DNA of 36,364 nucleotides from Nonomuraea antri (lineage in GTDB: Bacteria; Actinomycetota; Actinomycetes; Streptosporangiales; Streptosporangiaceae): positions 1-36,364 of the forward strand of contig NZ_JABCPZ010000098.1 in assembly GCF_013283785.1 (NCBI RefSeq), in the 5' to 3' direction. The notes beneath the pieces were generated by a model. The model did no database searches. It was not told the DNA's origin and was given only the letters and a program-made list of their open reading frames with translations. Below, in pieces: positions 1 to 9,593 of the stretch (its first letter is position 1; each line of letters starts with the position of its first letter). The position numbers and the translations under genes are program-made.

Positions 1-1477
1 GCACCAGGCGGGCCAGCGCGAGCTGCTGGGCGTGGGCGGGTGGGATGGTCAGTTCGCCGGAGCCGACCTCCGCGTCGAGCCCGCCGGGCAGGGCGAGCGC
101 CCAGTCCAGGGCGTCGACGGCGGCCAGCGCGGCGCGGACGGCGTCGTCGTCGGCGTCGGGCCGGGCGATGAGCAGGTTGTCGCGCAGCGTGCCCTTGAAC
201 ACGTGGTGTTCCTGGGTGACGAGGGCGACGTGGCCGCGCAGGTCGTCCATGGGCAGGTCGACCAGCGGCACCCCGCCGACGCGTACCGCCCCGGTACGCG
301 GCCTGTGGATGCCGGCCAGCAGCCGTCCGAGCGTGGACTTGCCCGCCCCGGACGGCCCGACCATGGCCAGCCGCTCGCCGGGCTGGACGGCCAGCGACAC
401 GCCGTGCAGCACGTCTCGGCCCTCCCGGTAGGCGTAGCGCACGTCGTCGGCCTCGATCACCTCGCCGGCGGGACGGGCGGAGGTGGGCTCCCGGTCGTCG
501 GGCACGTTGGCGACGCCGAGCAGCCTGGCCATGCCCGCGCCGCCCACCTGCACCTCGTCGATCCACATGAGGAACCGGTCGAGCGGGTCGATGAGCTGCT
601 GGGCGAGCAGCGTGGCGGTGACGACCTGCTTGACGTCCACCAGCCCGGCCGCGTAGAAGAGGCCGCCGATCAGCAGCGTGCCGGCGACGGGGATGACGTA
701 GCCGAGCTCGACCGCGGGGAACCAGACCGTGCGCAGGCCGAGGGTGTAGCGTTCGGCCGCGTAGGAGGTGCGGATGTCGTCGTCGGTGCGTTCGCGCCGC
801 CGCGGCTGCAGGCCGAGCGCCTCCACGGCCCTGGCGCCCTCGACGGTCTCCGCGAGCCCTTCGGTCATGTCGGCGTAGGCGGCGTTCTCGCGCAGGTAGC
901 CGTCGCGCGCCCGGTTCAGGTACCAGCGGGTGGAGATCCAGATGAGCGGGCCGGCGATCAGCATGGGCAGCATGAGCACCGGCCCGACCAGCAGCATCGC
1001 GCCCACGGTGATCACGAACGTGACGGTCGCGATCAGCGTTTCCGGCACGGCGTGGCGCACGGTCCTGGACAGCGAGTCGACGTCGCGGGAGGTGCGGGTG
1101 ATCAGGTCGCCCGAGCCGGCCCGCTCCACGGTGGACAGCGGCAGCGCGAGCACCCGGTCGACGAACTCCTCGCGCAGTTCGGCCAGCACCTTCTCGCCCA
1201 GTCTGGCCGAGGCGAGCACGGCGAAGCGCACCAGCACGCTCTGCAGCAGCAGGAACCCGCCGATCGCGAGGCCGATGACGACGGGGTCGATCTCGACGCC
1301 GCTCGCCACGTCGTCGACGAGCCGGCCGAGCTGCCACGGCACGGCCAGCCCGGTGGCCGCCGACAGCCCGTGCAGGGTCAGGGCGACGACGAGCTCGCGC
1401 GGGTACTTCAGCGTCAGCTTGCGGGCGTAGGCGCGTACCTGTTTCTGGTCGGCGACCGGCAGGATTTCGCGGGCCAT
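1..1477 (-). CDS. ABC exporter half-transporter (partial, C-terminus off window)
   Basis: Membrane exporter subunit with a fused nucleotide-binding domain. The gene starts at ATG 1477, two bases after the stop of the preceding ABC gene, and runs off the left edge after 492 codons. The N-terminal 300 or so residues hold about six hydrophobic helices. The ATPase domain has an intact Walker A (GPSGAGKST, K at residue 380) and a Q-loop (VTQEHH). Where the signature LSGGQ should stand, the frame reads TIPPAHAQQLALAR, so the signature is lost while the downstream LALAR helix is kept. Walker B lies outside the window. The pattern fits one half of a heterodimeric exporter with the 1480-3168 product. 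The substrate cannot be told from sequence. Confidence 0.9.
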   Translation of the reverse strand, partial: MAREILPVADQKQVRAYARKLTLKYPRELVVALTLHGLSAATGLAVPWQLGRLVDDVASGVEIDPVVIGLAIGGFLLLQSVLVRFAVLASARLGEKVLAELREEFVDRVLALPLSTVERAGSGDLITRTSRDVDSLSRTVRHAVPETLIATVTFVITVGAMLLVGPVLMLPMLIAGPLIWISTRWYLNRARDGYLRENAAYADMTEGLAETVEGARAVEALGLQPRRRERTDDDIRTSYAAERYTLGLRTVWFPAVELGYVIPVAGTLLIGGLFYAAGLVDVKQVVTATLLAQQLIDPLDRFLMWIDEVQVGGAGMARLLGVANVPDDREPTSARPAGEVIEADDVRYAYREGRDVLHGVSLAVQPGERLAMVGPSGAGKSTLGRLLAGIHRPRTGAVRVGGVPLVDLPMDDLRGHVALVTQEHHVFKGTLRDNLLIARPDADDDAVRAALAAVDALDWALALPGGLDAEVGSGELTIPPAHAQQLALARLV

Positions 1478-1479
1478 GC

Positions 1480-3168
1480 TCAGTCCTCCCCTCTCGTCAC
1501 GGTGGCGGCGTATTCGGGTGCGGTGTCCAGCAGGTGGCGGTGCGGGCCTTCGGCGAGCACCCTGCCGCCCTCGATGTAGATCACGTGGTCGGTGCGGTCG
1601 AGCACCAGCGGGCTGGTGGTGCAGATCAGCGTGGTCTTGCCGGCGCGGGCCTTGGCCAGGCGTTCGGCGATGCGTGCCTCGGAGTGCGCGTCGACGGCGC
1701 TGGTCGGCTCGACCAGGATGAGCACTTCCGGGTCGGTGAGCAGCGCCCTGGCCAGGCGCAGCCGCTGCTGCTGCCCGCCGGAGAACTCCCGGCCGGCTTC
1801 GGCCACCTGCGCGTCGAGTCCGTCGGGCAGGGCGTCGACGATGTCCTCGGCGCAGGCGGCGTACAGGGCCTCGCGCACCTGCTCGTCGGAGGCCTCGCCG
1901 CGGACGTCGAGTTCGGCGCGCAGGACGCCGGTGAACAGGCGGGCGCCGTTGTCGGCGACCAGGATGCGGCTGCGCACCTCGGCGATGGGCAGCGAGGCCA
2001 GCGGCACGGCGCCGAAGGTGACGTCGCCGTCGCTGTAGCGGCCGAGCCGGTCGGCGACGGCGATGGCGTCTTCCGGCGCGTTCGCGGCGATGGCGGTGAG
2101 CACGCCGGGCTGGACGGTGACGCCGCTGTACGAGTCGCGCAGCACCCCGCCCTCGCTGGTGCCGGTGCCGCCGTCGACCTCGGGTTCCATGGCCAGGATG
2201 CGGATCACCCTGCGGGCGGCCACGTGCCCCTTGGTGATCTTGTCGGCGGCCTCGGTGAGCGTGCGCATCGGGCCGATGAGGAACACCGCGTAGGTGTAGA
2301 ACGCGACCAGGTCGCCGGGGGAGATCTGGTCGGCGGCGGCGAACGAGGCCCCGATGCCGGTGACGATGGCGATGAGCACGCCGGGCAGCAGCACCTGGGC
2401 GCCTTCGAGCAGCGATTCGACGCCGGCCACGCGCACGCCGGCGTGCCGTACGCGCTGCGACTCCTCCCGGTAGCGCTCGGCGAAGACCTGCTCGCCGCCG
2501 ATGCCGCGCAGCACGCGCAGGCCGGAGACGATGTCGGCGGCCCTGGTGGACAGGTCGCCGGTCAGCTCGCGGTGCCGCTTCTGCCGCCGGTGCAGCGGCC
2601 GCAGCAGCGGCCCGACGGCGAGGGCCATGAGCGGCACGCCGAACAGCACGAGCAGGCCGAGCGGCAGCGAGGTGGTGATCAGGTAGATGGTGACGGTGAC
2701 GATGGCCAGGATCGCGCCGGTGCCGCGCAGCAGGATGTCCATGGAGCTGCCGATGTGCGCGATGTCGGAGTTGCCGACGCTGACGACCTCGCCGGTCGAC
2801 AGCCGCTTGGGCAGCGTGGCGCCGAGTCTCGCGGCCTGCCTGGCGGTGAGCTGGACGGTGCGGTAGGCGGCGGCCAGCCAGTTGGTGACCGCGAACCGGT
2901 GCCGCATGATGCCGGTGACCGCCTGGCCCAGGCCCAGCGCGAGCAGGATCGCCGACCAGGTCACCAGGGCGTCGGTGTCTTGTGCGCGTACCGCGTCGAT
3001 GCCCTTGCCGAGCACGGCGGGGACGAGCGCCTGCACCATCCACCACGCGCTGGCGAAGGCGATACCGGCGGCCAGCGGGGACGCCTGACGCCGCGCCGTC
3101 CACCAGAGATAGCGGAGTGGGCTGCGGATGTCGGGCACGCCGGGATCGGCTTCAGGAAGGGAGCGCAT
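1480..3168 (-). CDS. ABC exporter half-transporter with degenerate nucleotide-binding site
   Basis: A 562-residue protein with an N-terminal six-helix exporter domain (about residues 20-320) and a C-terminal ATPase domain. The signature is intact (FSGGQQQRLRLARAL), but Walker A is unrecognisable: the expected GxxGxGKT position reads ANAPEDAIAV. Walker B reads LILVEPTSAVD, so the Asp before the catalytic Glu is Val, and the H-loop His is missing (CTTSPLV). This protein can therefore contribute a signature but probably not bind ATP productively itself. Its stop is two bases before the ATG of the partner gene, implying translational coupling and a heterodimer. It lies 63 bp downstream of narK on the same strand. 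No substrate is inferable. Confidence 0.92.
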   Translation of the reverse strand: MRSLPEADPGVPDIRSPLRYLWWTARRQASPLAAGIAFASAWWMVQALVPAVLGKGIDAVRAQDTDALVTWSAILLALGLGQAVTGIMRHRFAVTNWLAAAYRTVQLTARQAARLGATLPKRLSTGEVVSVGNSDIAHIGSSMDILLRGTGAILAIVTVTIYLITTSLPLGLLVLFGVPLMALAVGPLLRPLHRRQKRHRELTGDLSTRAADIVSGLRVLRGIGGEQVFAERYREESQRVRHAGVRVAGVESLLEGAQVLLPGVLIAIVTGIGASFAAADQISPGDLVAFYTYAVFLIGPMRTLTEAADKITKGHVAARRVIRILAMEPEVDGGTGTSEGGVLRDSYSGVTVQPGVLTAIAANAPEDAIAVADRLGRYSDGDVTFGAVPLASLPIAEVRSRILVADNGARLFTGVLRAELDVRGEASDEQVREALYAACAEDIVDALPDGLDAQVAEAGREFSGGQQQRLRLARALLTDPEVLILVEPTSAVDAHSEARIAERLAKARAGKTTLICTTSPLVLDRTDHVIYIEGGRVLAEGPHRHLLDTAPEYAATVTRGED

Positions 3169-3231
3169 AGAACGTCAAGCGTCGCAAAGCCCGTCTTGAC
3201 CAGGCAAACCATTTTCCGGTGCTGAGCCCCG

Positions 3232-4407
3232 CTAACGATCTCCCACGGAGCGGAACGCGCGCAGCGTGTAGATCAGCGCGGCCGCGGCGGTCAGCGCGAG
3301 CAGCAGGTACCCCACCGTGTACGCCCCCAGCGCGCTGTACACCGCGCCCATCACCAGCGGCGGGAAGTACCCGCCCAGCCCGCCGGCCGCGCCCACCAGC
3401 CCGGTGACGGTGCCGACGCGGGCCGGCTCGACCAGCTTGGCCACGAGCGCGAACACCGCGCCCGTGCCGAGCCCGAGGAAGAACGCGATGAGCACGAAGC
3501 TGATCCCGGCCGGCCACTCGGCGGGCGGCTTGAACGCCAGCACGATCGCCATGAGCACGGTCCCGGCCAGCGAGATCACCAGCACCTTGACCGGGCCGAG
3601 CCGGTCGGAGAGCGTACCGCCGAGCGGCCTGGCGGCGACGGCGGCGATCGAGAACCCGGCCGTGCGCAGCCCGGCCCCGGTCTGGGCGAAGTGGTAGACG
3701 TTCTGCAGCAGGGTCGGCAGGTACGTGGAGAAGGCCACGAATCCGCCGAACGCCACCGCGTACAGGAACGAGCACTGCCAGGTGGCCTTGACCTTGATCG
3801 CCTCGCGCATCCTGGGCAGCGCGGGGGCGGTGGCGGGCGTCCACTTGGGCGAGTCGCGGCTGCCGCCGAGCATGATCACGCCGGTCAGCGCGAGCACGGC
3901 GGCCATCAGCAGGTGGGTGCCGAACCTGCCGAACTCCTCGACCAGGCGCGGGGTGAAGAACGCCGACAGCGCGGTGCCGCCCATGCCGGCGCCGAACACG
4001 CCGGTGGCGAACCCGCGGCGGGCCGGCTCGTACCAGGCGTTGACGAACGGGATGCCGATCGCGAACGACGTGCCGGGGATGCCGAGCAGGAAGCCCCAGA
4101 ACAGCAGCCAGCCGTAGGAGCCGGACAGGCCGACGAACAGCACGGGCACGATCGACACGAAGCAGATCACCGCGAACATGCGCCGTCCGCCGAGCTTGTC
4201 GGCCAGCATGCCGACGGGGATCCGGCCCAGCGAGCCGACCAGCACGGGGATGGCTACCAGCAGCGAGGTCTGGGTCGGCGACAGGTGCAGCGCCCTGCTG
4301 TAGCTGCCCGAGAGCGGCCCGATCAGGTTCCACGCCCAGAAGGTCACGGCGAAGGCCGCCGTGGCCAGACCCAGGTTCCGCACCTGACCTTTACGAAGCT
4401 CAGACAT
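3232..4407 (-). CDS. narK: NarK-type nitrate/nitrite transporter (MFS)
   Basis: A 391-residue major facilitator permease with about 12 membrane helices, expected to import nitrate and/or export nitrite at the cytoplasmic membrane. The NarK-type Gly-rich motifs are visible: GFATGVFGAGMGGTALSAFF in helix 5 and TGLVGAAGGLGGYFPP in helix 11. An MFS loop (RPLGGTLSDRLG) follows helix 7. The ATG at 4407 (MSELRKGQ) is chosen: the frame stays open far upstream, but that extension lies inside narG antisense and has no membrane-protein character. It is divergent from narGHJI with 45 bp between starts, which supports coordinated control. Whether it is a proton symporter or an antiporter cannot be settled here. 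Confidence 0.92.
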   Translation of the reverse strand: MSELRKGQVRNLGLATAAFAVTFWAWNLIGPLSGSYSRALHLSPTQTSLLVAIPVLVGSLGRIPVGMLADKLGGRRMFAVICFVSIVPVLFVGLSGSYGWLLFWGFLLGIPGTSFAIGIPFVNAWYEPARRGFATGVFGAGMGGTALSAFFTPRLVEEFGRFGTHLLMAAVLALTGVIMLGGSRDSPKWTPATAPALPRMREAIKVKATWQCSFLYAVAFGGFVAFSTYLPTLLQNVYHFAQTGAGLRTAGFSIAAVAARPLGGTLSDRLGPVKVLVISLAGTVLMAIVLAFKPPAEWPAGISFVLIAFFLGLGTGAVFALVAKLVEPARVGTVTGLVGAAGGLGGYFPPLVMGAVYSALGAYTVGYLLLALTAAAALIYTLRAFRSVGDR

Positions 4408-4452
4408 ACACCCTGTGTAACAGACGGTCACCAAGTGTGATGAAGTGGGGGT
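4408..4452. promoter_or_regulatory. narK-narG divergent intergenic region
   Basis: Only 45 bp separate the two divergent start codons, so promoters and operators must overlap here or extend into the genes. A short dyad, ACAC-CCT-GTGT, lies next to the narK start, and a G-rich Shine-Dalgarno (AAGTGGGGG) precedes the narG ATG. I see no clear -35/-10 pair or recognisable Fnr, Crp, Rex or NarL site. Confidence 0.4.
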
Positions 4453-7400
4453 ATGAGCGCGGAGAACCTCCTGTTGCGGACCGGCCGCTTCTTCCGCAGG
4501 TCCGCGACCGGCCGTGATCTGCGGACGCTGTTCCTGACCGGCGGCATGGAAGCCGACCACTACTACCGCGACCGGTGGAGCCACGACAGGACGGTCAGGT
4601 CCACCCATGGGGTGAACTGCACGGGTTCGTGCTCGTGGAAGGTGTACGTCAAGGACGGCATCATCACCTGGGAGACGCAGGAGACCGACTATCCGGGCGT
4701 CGGCGCGGACCGGCCGGAGTACGAGCCGCGCGGTTGCCCGCGCGGGGCCGCCTTCTCCTGGTACACCTACTCGCCGACGAGGATCCGCTACCCGTACGCG
4801 CGGGGCGTGCTGGTCGAGATGTACGCGGAGGCCAGGCAACGCCTCGGGGATCCGGTCGCCGCCTGGGCCGAAGTCACGACAAATCCGGAAAAGCGGGAGC
4901 GGTACCAGTCCGCCCGCGGCCGTGGCGGTCTCGTCAGGATCACCTGGGACCAGGCCACCGAGATGATCGCCGCCGCCCACGTCCACACCATCCAGACCTA
5001 CGGCCCGGACCGGGTCGCCGGCTTCTCCCCCATCCCCGCCATGTCGATGGTCTCGCACGCGATCGGCTCCAGGTTCGTGTCGCTGATCGGCGGCACCATG
5101 CTCTCCTTCTACGACTGGTACGCCGACCTGCCCGTCGCCTCGCCCCAGGTGTTCGGCGACCAGACCGACGTGCCCGAGTCCGCCGACTGGTGGGACGCGG
5201 CGTACCTGATGTTGTGGGGCTCGAACGTGCCGGTCACCCGCACGCCCGACGCCCACTGGATGGCCGAGGCCCGCTACCGGGGCCAGAAGGTCGTGGTCAT
5301 CTCCCCCGACTACAACGACGCGGCCAAGTTCGCCGACGAGTTCCTGGCCGTGAATCCCGGCTCGGACGGCGCGCTGGCCATGGCCATGGGGCACGTGCTG
5401 CTCAGGGAGTTCTTCGTCGACTCCCAGACGCCGTTCTTCACCGACTACGTCAAGCGCTTCACCGACCTGCCGTTCCTGGTCAAGCTGCGCCCGCGCGACG
5501 GGGCGTACGTGCCGGACAAGTTCCTGACGGCGGCCGACCTGGAGACCGGCGAGGACGCGGCGGAGTGGAAGACCGTGTTCCTGTCCGAGGACGGCGAGCC
5601 GGTGGTGCCGAACGGCTCGGTCGGCTTCCGCTGGAACGAGTCGGGCAAGGGCCGCTGGAACCTGGACCTGGCCCAGGAGCCCAAGCTCACGCTGCTCGGC
5701 GGCACGGCGGTGGAGGTGCTGCTGCCCCGCTTCGACGACGCCGCCGCCGAGCCGCTGCGCCGCGGCGTGCCGGTGGCCCAGCTCGGCGACCATCTGGTGA
5801 CGACCGTGTTCGACCTGCTGCTCGCCCAGTACGGCGTGGACCGGCCGGGGCTGCCCGGCCGCTGGCCGGTCGGGTACGAGGACGTGGCCGAGCCGTACAC
5901 GCCGGAGTGGCAGGAGTGGATCACCGGGGTGCCCGCGGCCAGGGTCGTCAAGATCGCCAGGGAGTTCGCCAGGACCGCGATCGCCTCGAAGGGCCGGTGC
6001 ATGATCGTGCTGGGCGCCGGGACCGCGCAGTGGTTCCACGGCGACACGATGTACCGGGCGTTCCTGTCGCTGCTGCTGCTCACCGGCTGCCAGGGGCGCA
6101 ACGGCGGCGGCTGGGCGCACTACGTCGGCCAGGAGAAGTGCCGGCCGCAGACCGGCTGGCAGCTGCTGGCCGGCGGGCTCGACTGGTCACGGCCGCCGCG
6201 CCAGGCGCCCGGCACGCCGTTCTGGTACCTGCACACCGACCAGTGGCGCTACGACAGGTTCGACGCCGGGGAGCTGACCTCGTCGCTCGGCCCGGGGCTC
6301 TTCACCGGCAAGCACACGGTCGACCTGGTGCGCGAGGCGGTGCGCAACGGCTGGATGCCGATGTCGCCGACCTTCGACAGGAACCCGCTCGACCTGGGCG
6401 CGGCCGACGACCCGGTCGCGTACACGCACGAGGAGCTGCGGGCCGGCCGGCTGCGTTACGCGGCCGAGAACTCCGACGACCCGGCCAACTGGCCGCGGGT
6501 GCTGACGTTGTGGCGCTCGAACCTGCTCGGCTCGTCGGCCAAGGGCAACGAGTATTTCCTGCACCACCTGCTGGGCGCGCAGTCGAACCTGCCCGCGCCC
6601 GACGAGGCCGCGCCGCGCGGCAAGCTCGACCTGCTGCTGACGCTCGACTTCAGGATGACCTCGTCGACGGTCTTCTCCGACATCGTCCTGCCGGCCGCCA
6701 CCTGGTACGAGAAGCACGACCTGTCGTCCACCGACATGCACCCGTTCGTGCACGCGTTCAACCCGGCGATCAGCCCGCCCTGGGAGACGAAGACCGACTT
6801 CGACGCCTTCCACGAGATCGCCAGGGCCTTCTCCGCGCTGGCCGGGGAGCGGCTGGGCGTGCGCAAGGACGTGGTGGCGGTGCCGCACCAGCACGACACG
6901 CCCGGCGAGATCGCCCAGCCGGGCGGCCGCGCGCCCGCCGACGAGCCGATGCCCGTGCTCAAGGTGGTCGAGCGCGACTACGGCGCGATCGCGGAGAAGC
7001 TGGCCGCGCTCGGCCCGCTCACCGAGCGAGCCGGGATCCCGGTCAAGGGCGTGACGTTCCTGCCCGACGAGGAGGTGGCCTGGCTGGGCGAGCACTGCCG
7101 CCTGGTGCCGCGCGGCGTGGCCAAGGGCCGCCCTGAGCTCGACACCGCGGCCAAGGCGTGCGAGGCGATCCTGGCGCTGTCCGGGGTCAGCAACGGACGG
7201 CTGGCCGCGCAGGGTTTCCGCCAGCTCGCCGAACGCACCGGCGCCGACCTGGACGAGCTCATGCACCCGGACCACCGGATCGTCTTCGCCCAGACCCAGG
7301 CGCACCCGGTGCAGGTGGCCGCCAGCCCGGAATGGTCGGGCAAGGAGTCGCACGAGCGCCGCTACGCCCCGTTCACGATCAACGTCGAGAACGGCAAGCC

Positions 7401-7989
7401 CTGGCACACGCTGACCGGCAGGATGCACTTCTTCCTCGACCACGACTGGATGCACGAGTACGGCGAGTCGCTGCCGACCTACCGCCCGCCCCTGGACATG
7501 GCCGCGCTGTACGGCGAGGGCGAGCACACCGAGCAACTGGTGGTCCGGTACCTGACCCCGCACTCCAAATGGTCGATCCACTCCGAGTACCAGGACAACC
7601 TGCTCATGTTGTCGCTCTCGCGCGGCGGCCCGACGATCTGGATGTCCGACGCCGACGCGGCCACGATCGGCGTGCGCGACAACGACTGGGTCGAGGCGGT
7701 CAACCGCAACGGCGTGGTCGTGGCCAGGGCGGTCGTCTCGCACCGGATGCCGAAGGGCACGGTGTACATGTACCACGCACAAGACCGGCTGATCGACGTG
7801 CCCAAGTCCGAGACCACCGGCCGGCGCGGCGGCATACACAACGCGCTGACCAGGGTGCTCATCAAACCCACGCACATGATCGGCGGCTACGCGCAGCTCT
7901 CGTACGCCTTCAACTACCTGGGGCCGACCGGCAACCAGCGCGACGAGATCACCACGATCAGGCGCAGGCGCGGGGAGGCGGTGTACTGA
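4453..7989 (+). CDS. narG: Respiratory nitrate reductase alpha subunit
   Basis: A 1178-residue catalytic subunit of membrane-bound nitrate reductase, reducing nitrate to nitrite at a Mo-bis-MGD centre on the cytoplasmic face. The N-terminal FS0 [4Fe-4S] ligands match the NarG pattern: H52, C56, C60 (HGVNCTGSC) and C95 (RGCPRG). The conserved region containing the Mo-ligating Asp is present (SFYDWYADLPVASPQ, then TDVPESADWW). The length is close to the roughly 1230 of the family and no break is visible. There is no Sec signal peptide, as expected for a cytoplasmic-side enzyme. The ATG follows a good G-rich ribosome site. The stop overlaps the narH ATG (TGATG). Confidence 0.98.
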   Translation: MSAENLLLRTGRFFRRSATGRDLRTLFLTGGMEADHYYRDRWSHDRTVRSTHGVNCTGSCSWKVYVKDGIITWETQETDYPGVGADRPEYEPRGCPRGAAFSWYTYSPTRIRYPYARGVLVEMYAEARQRLGDPVAAWAEVTTNPEKRERYQSARGRGGLVRITWDQATEMIAAAHVHTIQTYGPDRVAGFSPIPAMSMVSHAIGSRFVSLIGGTMLSFYDWYADLPVASPQVFGDQTDVPESADWWDAAYLMLWGSNVPVTRTPDAHWMAEARYRGQKVVVISPDYNDAAKFADEFLAVNPGSDGALAMAMGHVLLREFFVDSQTPFFTDYVKRFTDLPFLVKLRPRDGAYVPDKFLTAADLETGEDAAEWKTVFLSEDGEPVVPNGSVGFRWNESGKGRWNLDLAQEPKLTLLGGTAVEVLLPRFDDAAAEPLRRGVPVAQLGDHLVTTVFDLLLAQYGVDRPGLPGRWPVGYEDVAEPYTPEWQEWITGVPAARVVKIAREFARTAIASKGRCMIVLGAGTAQWFHGDTMYRAFLSLLLLTGCQGRNGGGWAHYVGQEKCRPQTGWQLLAGGLDWSRPPRQAPGTPFWYLHTDQWRYDRFDAGELTSSLGPGLFTGKHTVDLVREAVRNGWMPMSPTFDRNPLDLGAADDPVAYTHEELRAGRLRYAAENSDDPANWPRVLTLWRSNLLGSSAKGNEYFLHHLLGAQSNLPAPDEAAPRGKLDLLLTLDFRMTSSTVFSDIVLPAATWYEKHDLSSTDMHPFVHAFNPAISPPWETKTDFDAFHEIARAFSALAGERLGVRKDVVAVPHQHDTPGEIAQPGGRAPADEPMPVLKVVERDYGAIAEKLAALGPLTERAGIPVKGVTFLPDEEVAWLGEHCRLVPRGVAKGRPELDTAAKACEAILALSGVSNGRLAAQGFRQLAERTGADLDELMHPDHRIVFAQTQAHPVQVAASPEWSGKESHERRYAPFTINVENGKPWHTLTGRMHFFLDHDWMHEYGESLPTYRPPLDMAALYGEGEHTEQLVVRYLTPHSKWSIHSEYQDNLLMLSLSRGGPTIWMSDADAATIGVRDNDWVEAVNRNGVVVARAVVSHRMPKGTVYMYHAQDRLIDVPKSETTGRRGGIHNALTRVLIKPTHMIGGYAQLSYAFNYLGPTGNQRDEITTIRRRRGEAVY

Positions 7990-9593
7990 TGCGGATCATG
8001 GCCCAGGTCGCCATGGTGATGAACCTGGACAAGTGCATCGGCTGCCACACCTGCTCGGTGACCTGCAAGCAGACGTGGACCAACCGGCCGGGCGTCGAGT
8101 ACGTCTGGTTCAACAACGTCGAGACCCGCCCTGGCCAGGGCTACCCGCGCCGCTACGAGGACCAGGAACGCTGGCGCGGCGGCTGGGTGCGCGACGGAAA
8201 GGGCAAGCTCAGGCTCCGCGCCGGCGGCCGGCTGCGCAAGCTGGCCACCATCTTCGCCAACCCGGTGATGCCGTCGATCCAGGACTACTACGAGCCCTGG
8301 ACCTACGACTACGAGAACCTGACCAACGCGCCGCTCACCGACGACGTGCCGGTCGCGCCGCCCCGCTCGCTGATCAGCGACGAGCCGGTGGCCATCGAGT
8401 GGAGCGCCAACTGGGACGACAACCTGGGCGGCGACCCGTCGCCCGACCCGGTGCTGGCCAAGATGGCCGAGCAGGTCGCGCTGGAGTTCGAGCAGGCGTA
8501 CATGTTCTACCTGCCGCGCATCTGCGAGCACTGCCTCAACCCGTCGTGCGTGGCCTCGTGCCCGTCCGGGGCCATGTACAAGCGGGCCGAGGACGGCATC
8601 GTGCTGGTCGACCAGGACCGGTGCCGCGGCTGGCGGATGTGCGTGACGGGCTGCCCGTACAAGAAGGTGTACTTCAACCACAAGACCGGCAAGGCCGAGA
8701 AGTGCACGTTCTGCTACCCGCGGGTGGAGGTCGGGCTGCCCACGGTCTGCTCCGAGACGTGCGTGGGCCGGCTGCGCTACCTCGGCGTGCTGCTCTACGA
8801 CGCCGACCGGGTGAACGAGGCGGCCTCCGTCGCGGACGAGCGCGACCTGTACGAGGCGCAGCTCTCCGTCTTCGTCGACCCGCACGACCCGGCCGTCGAC
8901 GCGGCCGGGCTGCCCGCCGACTGGGTCGAGGCCGCGCGCAAGTCGCCCGTGTACGACCTGATCACCAAGTACCGGGTGGCGCTGCCGCTGCATCCGGAGT
9001 ACCGCACGCTGCCCATGGTCTGGTACGTGCCGCCGCTGTCGCCCGTGGTCGACGCGCTGGCCGTGACCGGGCACGACGGCGAGGACGCGGGCAACCTGTT
9101 CGCCGCCATCGAGGCGCTGCGCATCCCGGTCGGCTATCTGGCCGAGCTGTTCACCGCCGGCGATCCGGCGCCCGTCTCGGCGGCGCTGCGCCGGCTGGCG
9201 GTGATGCGGTCGTACATGCGGGCGGTCAACCTGGGCGAGCCGCCGCCGGCGATCACCGGCGTGGGCCTGACCGAGGAGGAGGTACGGGCCATGTACCGGC
9301 TGCTGGCGGTGGCCAAGTACGAGGAGCGCTACGTCATACCGACCGCGTACGGCAACGTCCCCGGCGTGGTGGACGAGGCCGGGTGCAGCCTCGACTACGA
9401 CGGCGGCCCCGGCATGCAGGGGCCGTTCGGCGAGACGTCGGGACGGCCGGCGCCGGTCGCGGTCGAGAACTTCCACGGGCTGAAGCAGCGCCAGACCAGC
9501 GACGAGGTGACCCGGGACCGGGTGAACCTGCTCAACTGGGACGGCCGCGGCACCCCGGCCGGACTCTTCCCGCCGAAGAAGGGCAAACCATGA
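7989..9593 (+). CDS. narH: Nitrate reductase beta (iron-sulfur) subunit
   Basis: A 534-residue electron-transfer subunit that links NarI hemes to NarG. Four Cys clusters are visible: CIGCHTCSVTC (C16, C19, C22, C26, the same spacing and positions as E. coli NarH), CEHCLNPSCVASCP, CRGWRMCVTGCP, and CTFC with VCSETC. The Trp in CRGWRMC replaces the Cys that would make a fourth [4Fe-4S] cluster and is the known mark of the [3Fe-4S] centre. The ATG at 7989 overlaps the narG stop by one base. The open frame extends upstream, but that part is antisense-like noise within narG. The last bases form an ATGA overlap with narJ. Confidence 0.98.
   Translation: MRIMAQVAMVMNLDKCIGCHTCSVTCKQTWTNRPGVEYVWFNNVETRPGQGYPRRYEDQERWRGGWVRDGKGKLRLRAGGRLRKLATIFANPVMPSIQDYYEPWTYDYENLTNAPLTDDVPVAPPRSLISDEPVAIEWSANWDDNLGGDPSPDPVLAKMAEQVALEFEQAYMFYLPRICEHCLNPSCVASCPSGAMYKRAEDGIVLVDQDRCRGWRMCVTGCPYKKVYFNHKTGKAEKCTFCYPRVEVGLPTVCSETCVGRLRYLGVLLYDADRVNEAASVADERDLYEAQLSVFVDPHDPAVDAAGLPADWVEAARKSPVYDLITKYRVALPLHPEYRTLPMVWYVPPLSPVVDALAVTGHDGEDAGNLFAAIEALRIPVGYLAELFTAGDPAPVSAALRRLAVMRSYMRAVNLGEPPPAITGVGLTEEEVRAMYRLLAVAKYEERYVIPTAYGNVPGVVDEAGCSLDYDGGPGMQGPFGETSGRPAPVAVENFHGLKQRQTSDEVTRDRVNLLNWDGRGTPAGLFPPKKGKP

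Noticed and set aside
32..1579. Long plus-strand open frame opposite the ABC gene
   Set aside because: Low-complexity Gly/Asp/Gln/Arg sequence, a third-position GC artefact opposite a gene with intact ABC motifs.
4408..4452. Crp/Fnr site between narK and narG
   Set aside because: TGTGA- and TCAC-like halves are present, but the spacing is wrong for either consensus.
4408..6120. N-terminal extension of the narK frame across narG
   Set aside because: It is antisense to narG, His/Gly/Arg-rich without membrane-protein character, and MSELRKGQ at 4407 gives a normal NarK N-terminus.
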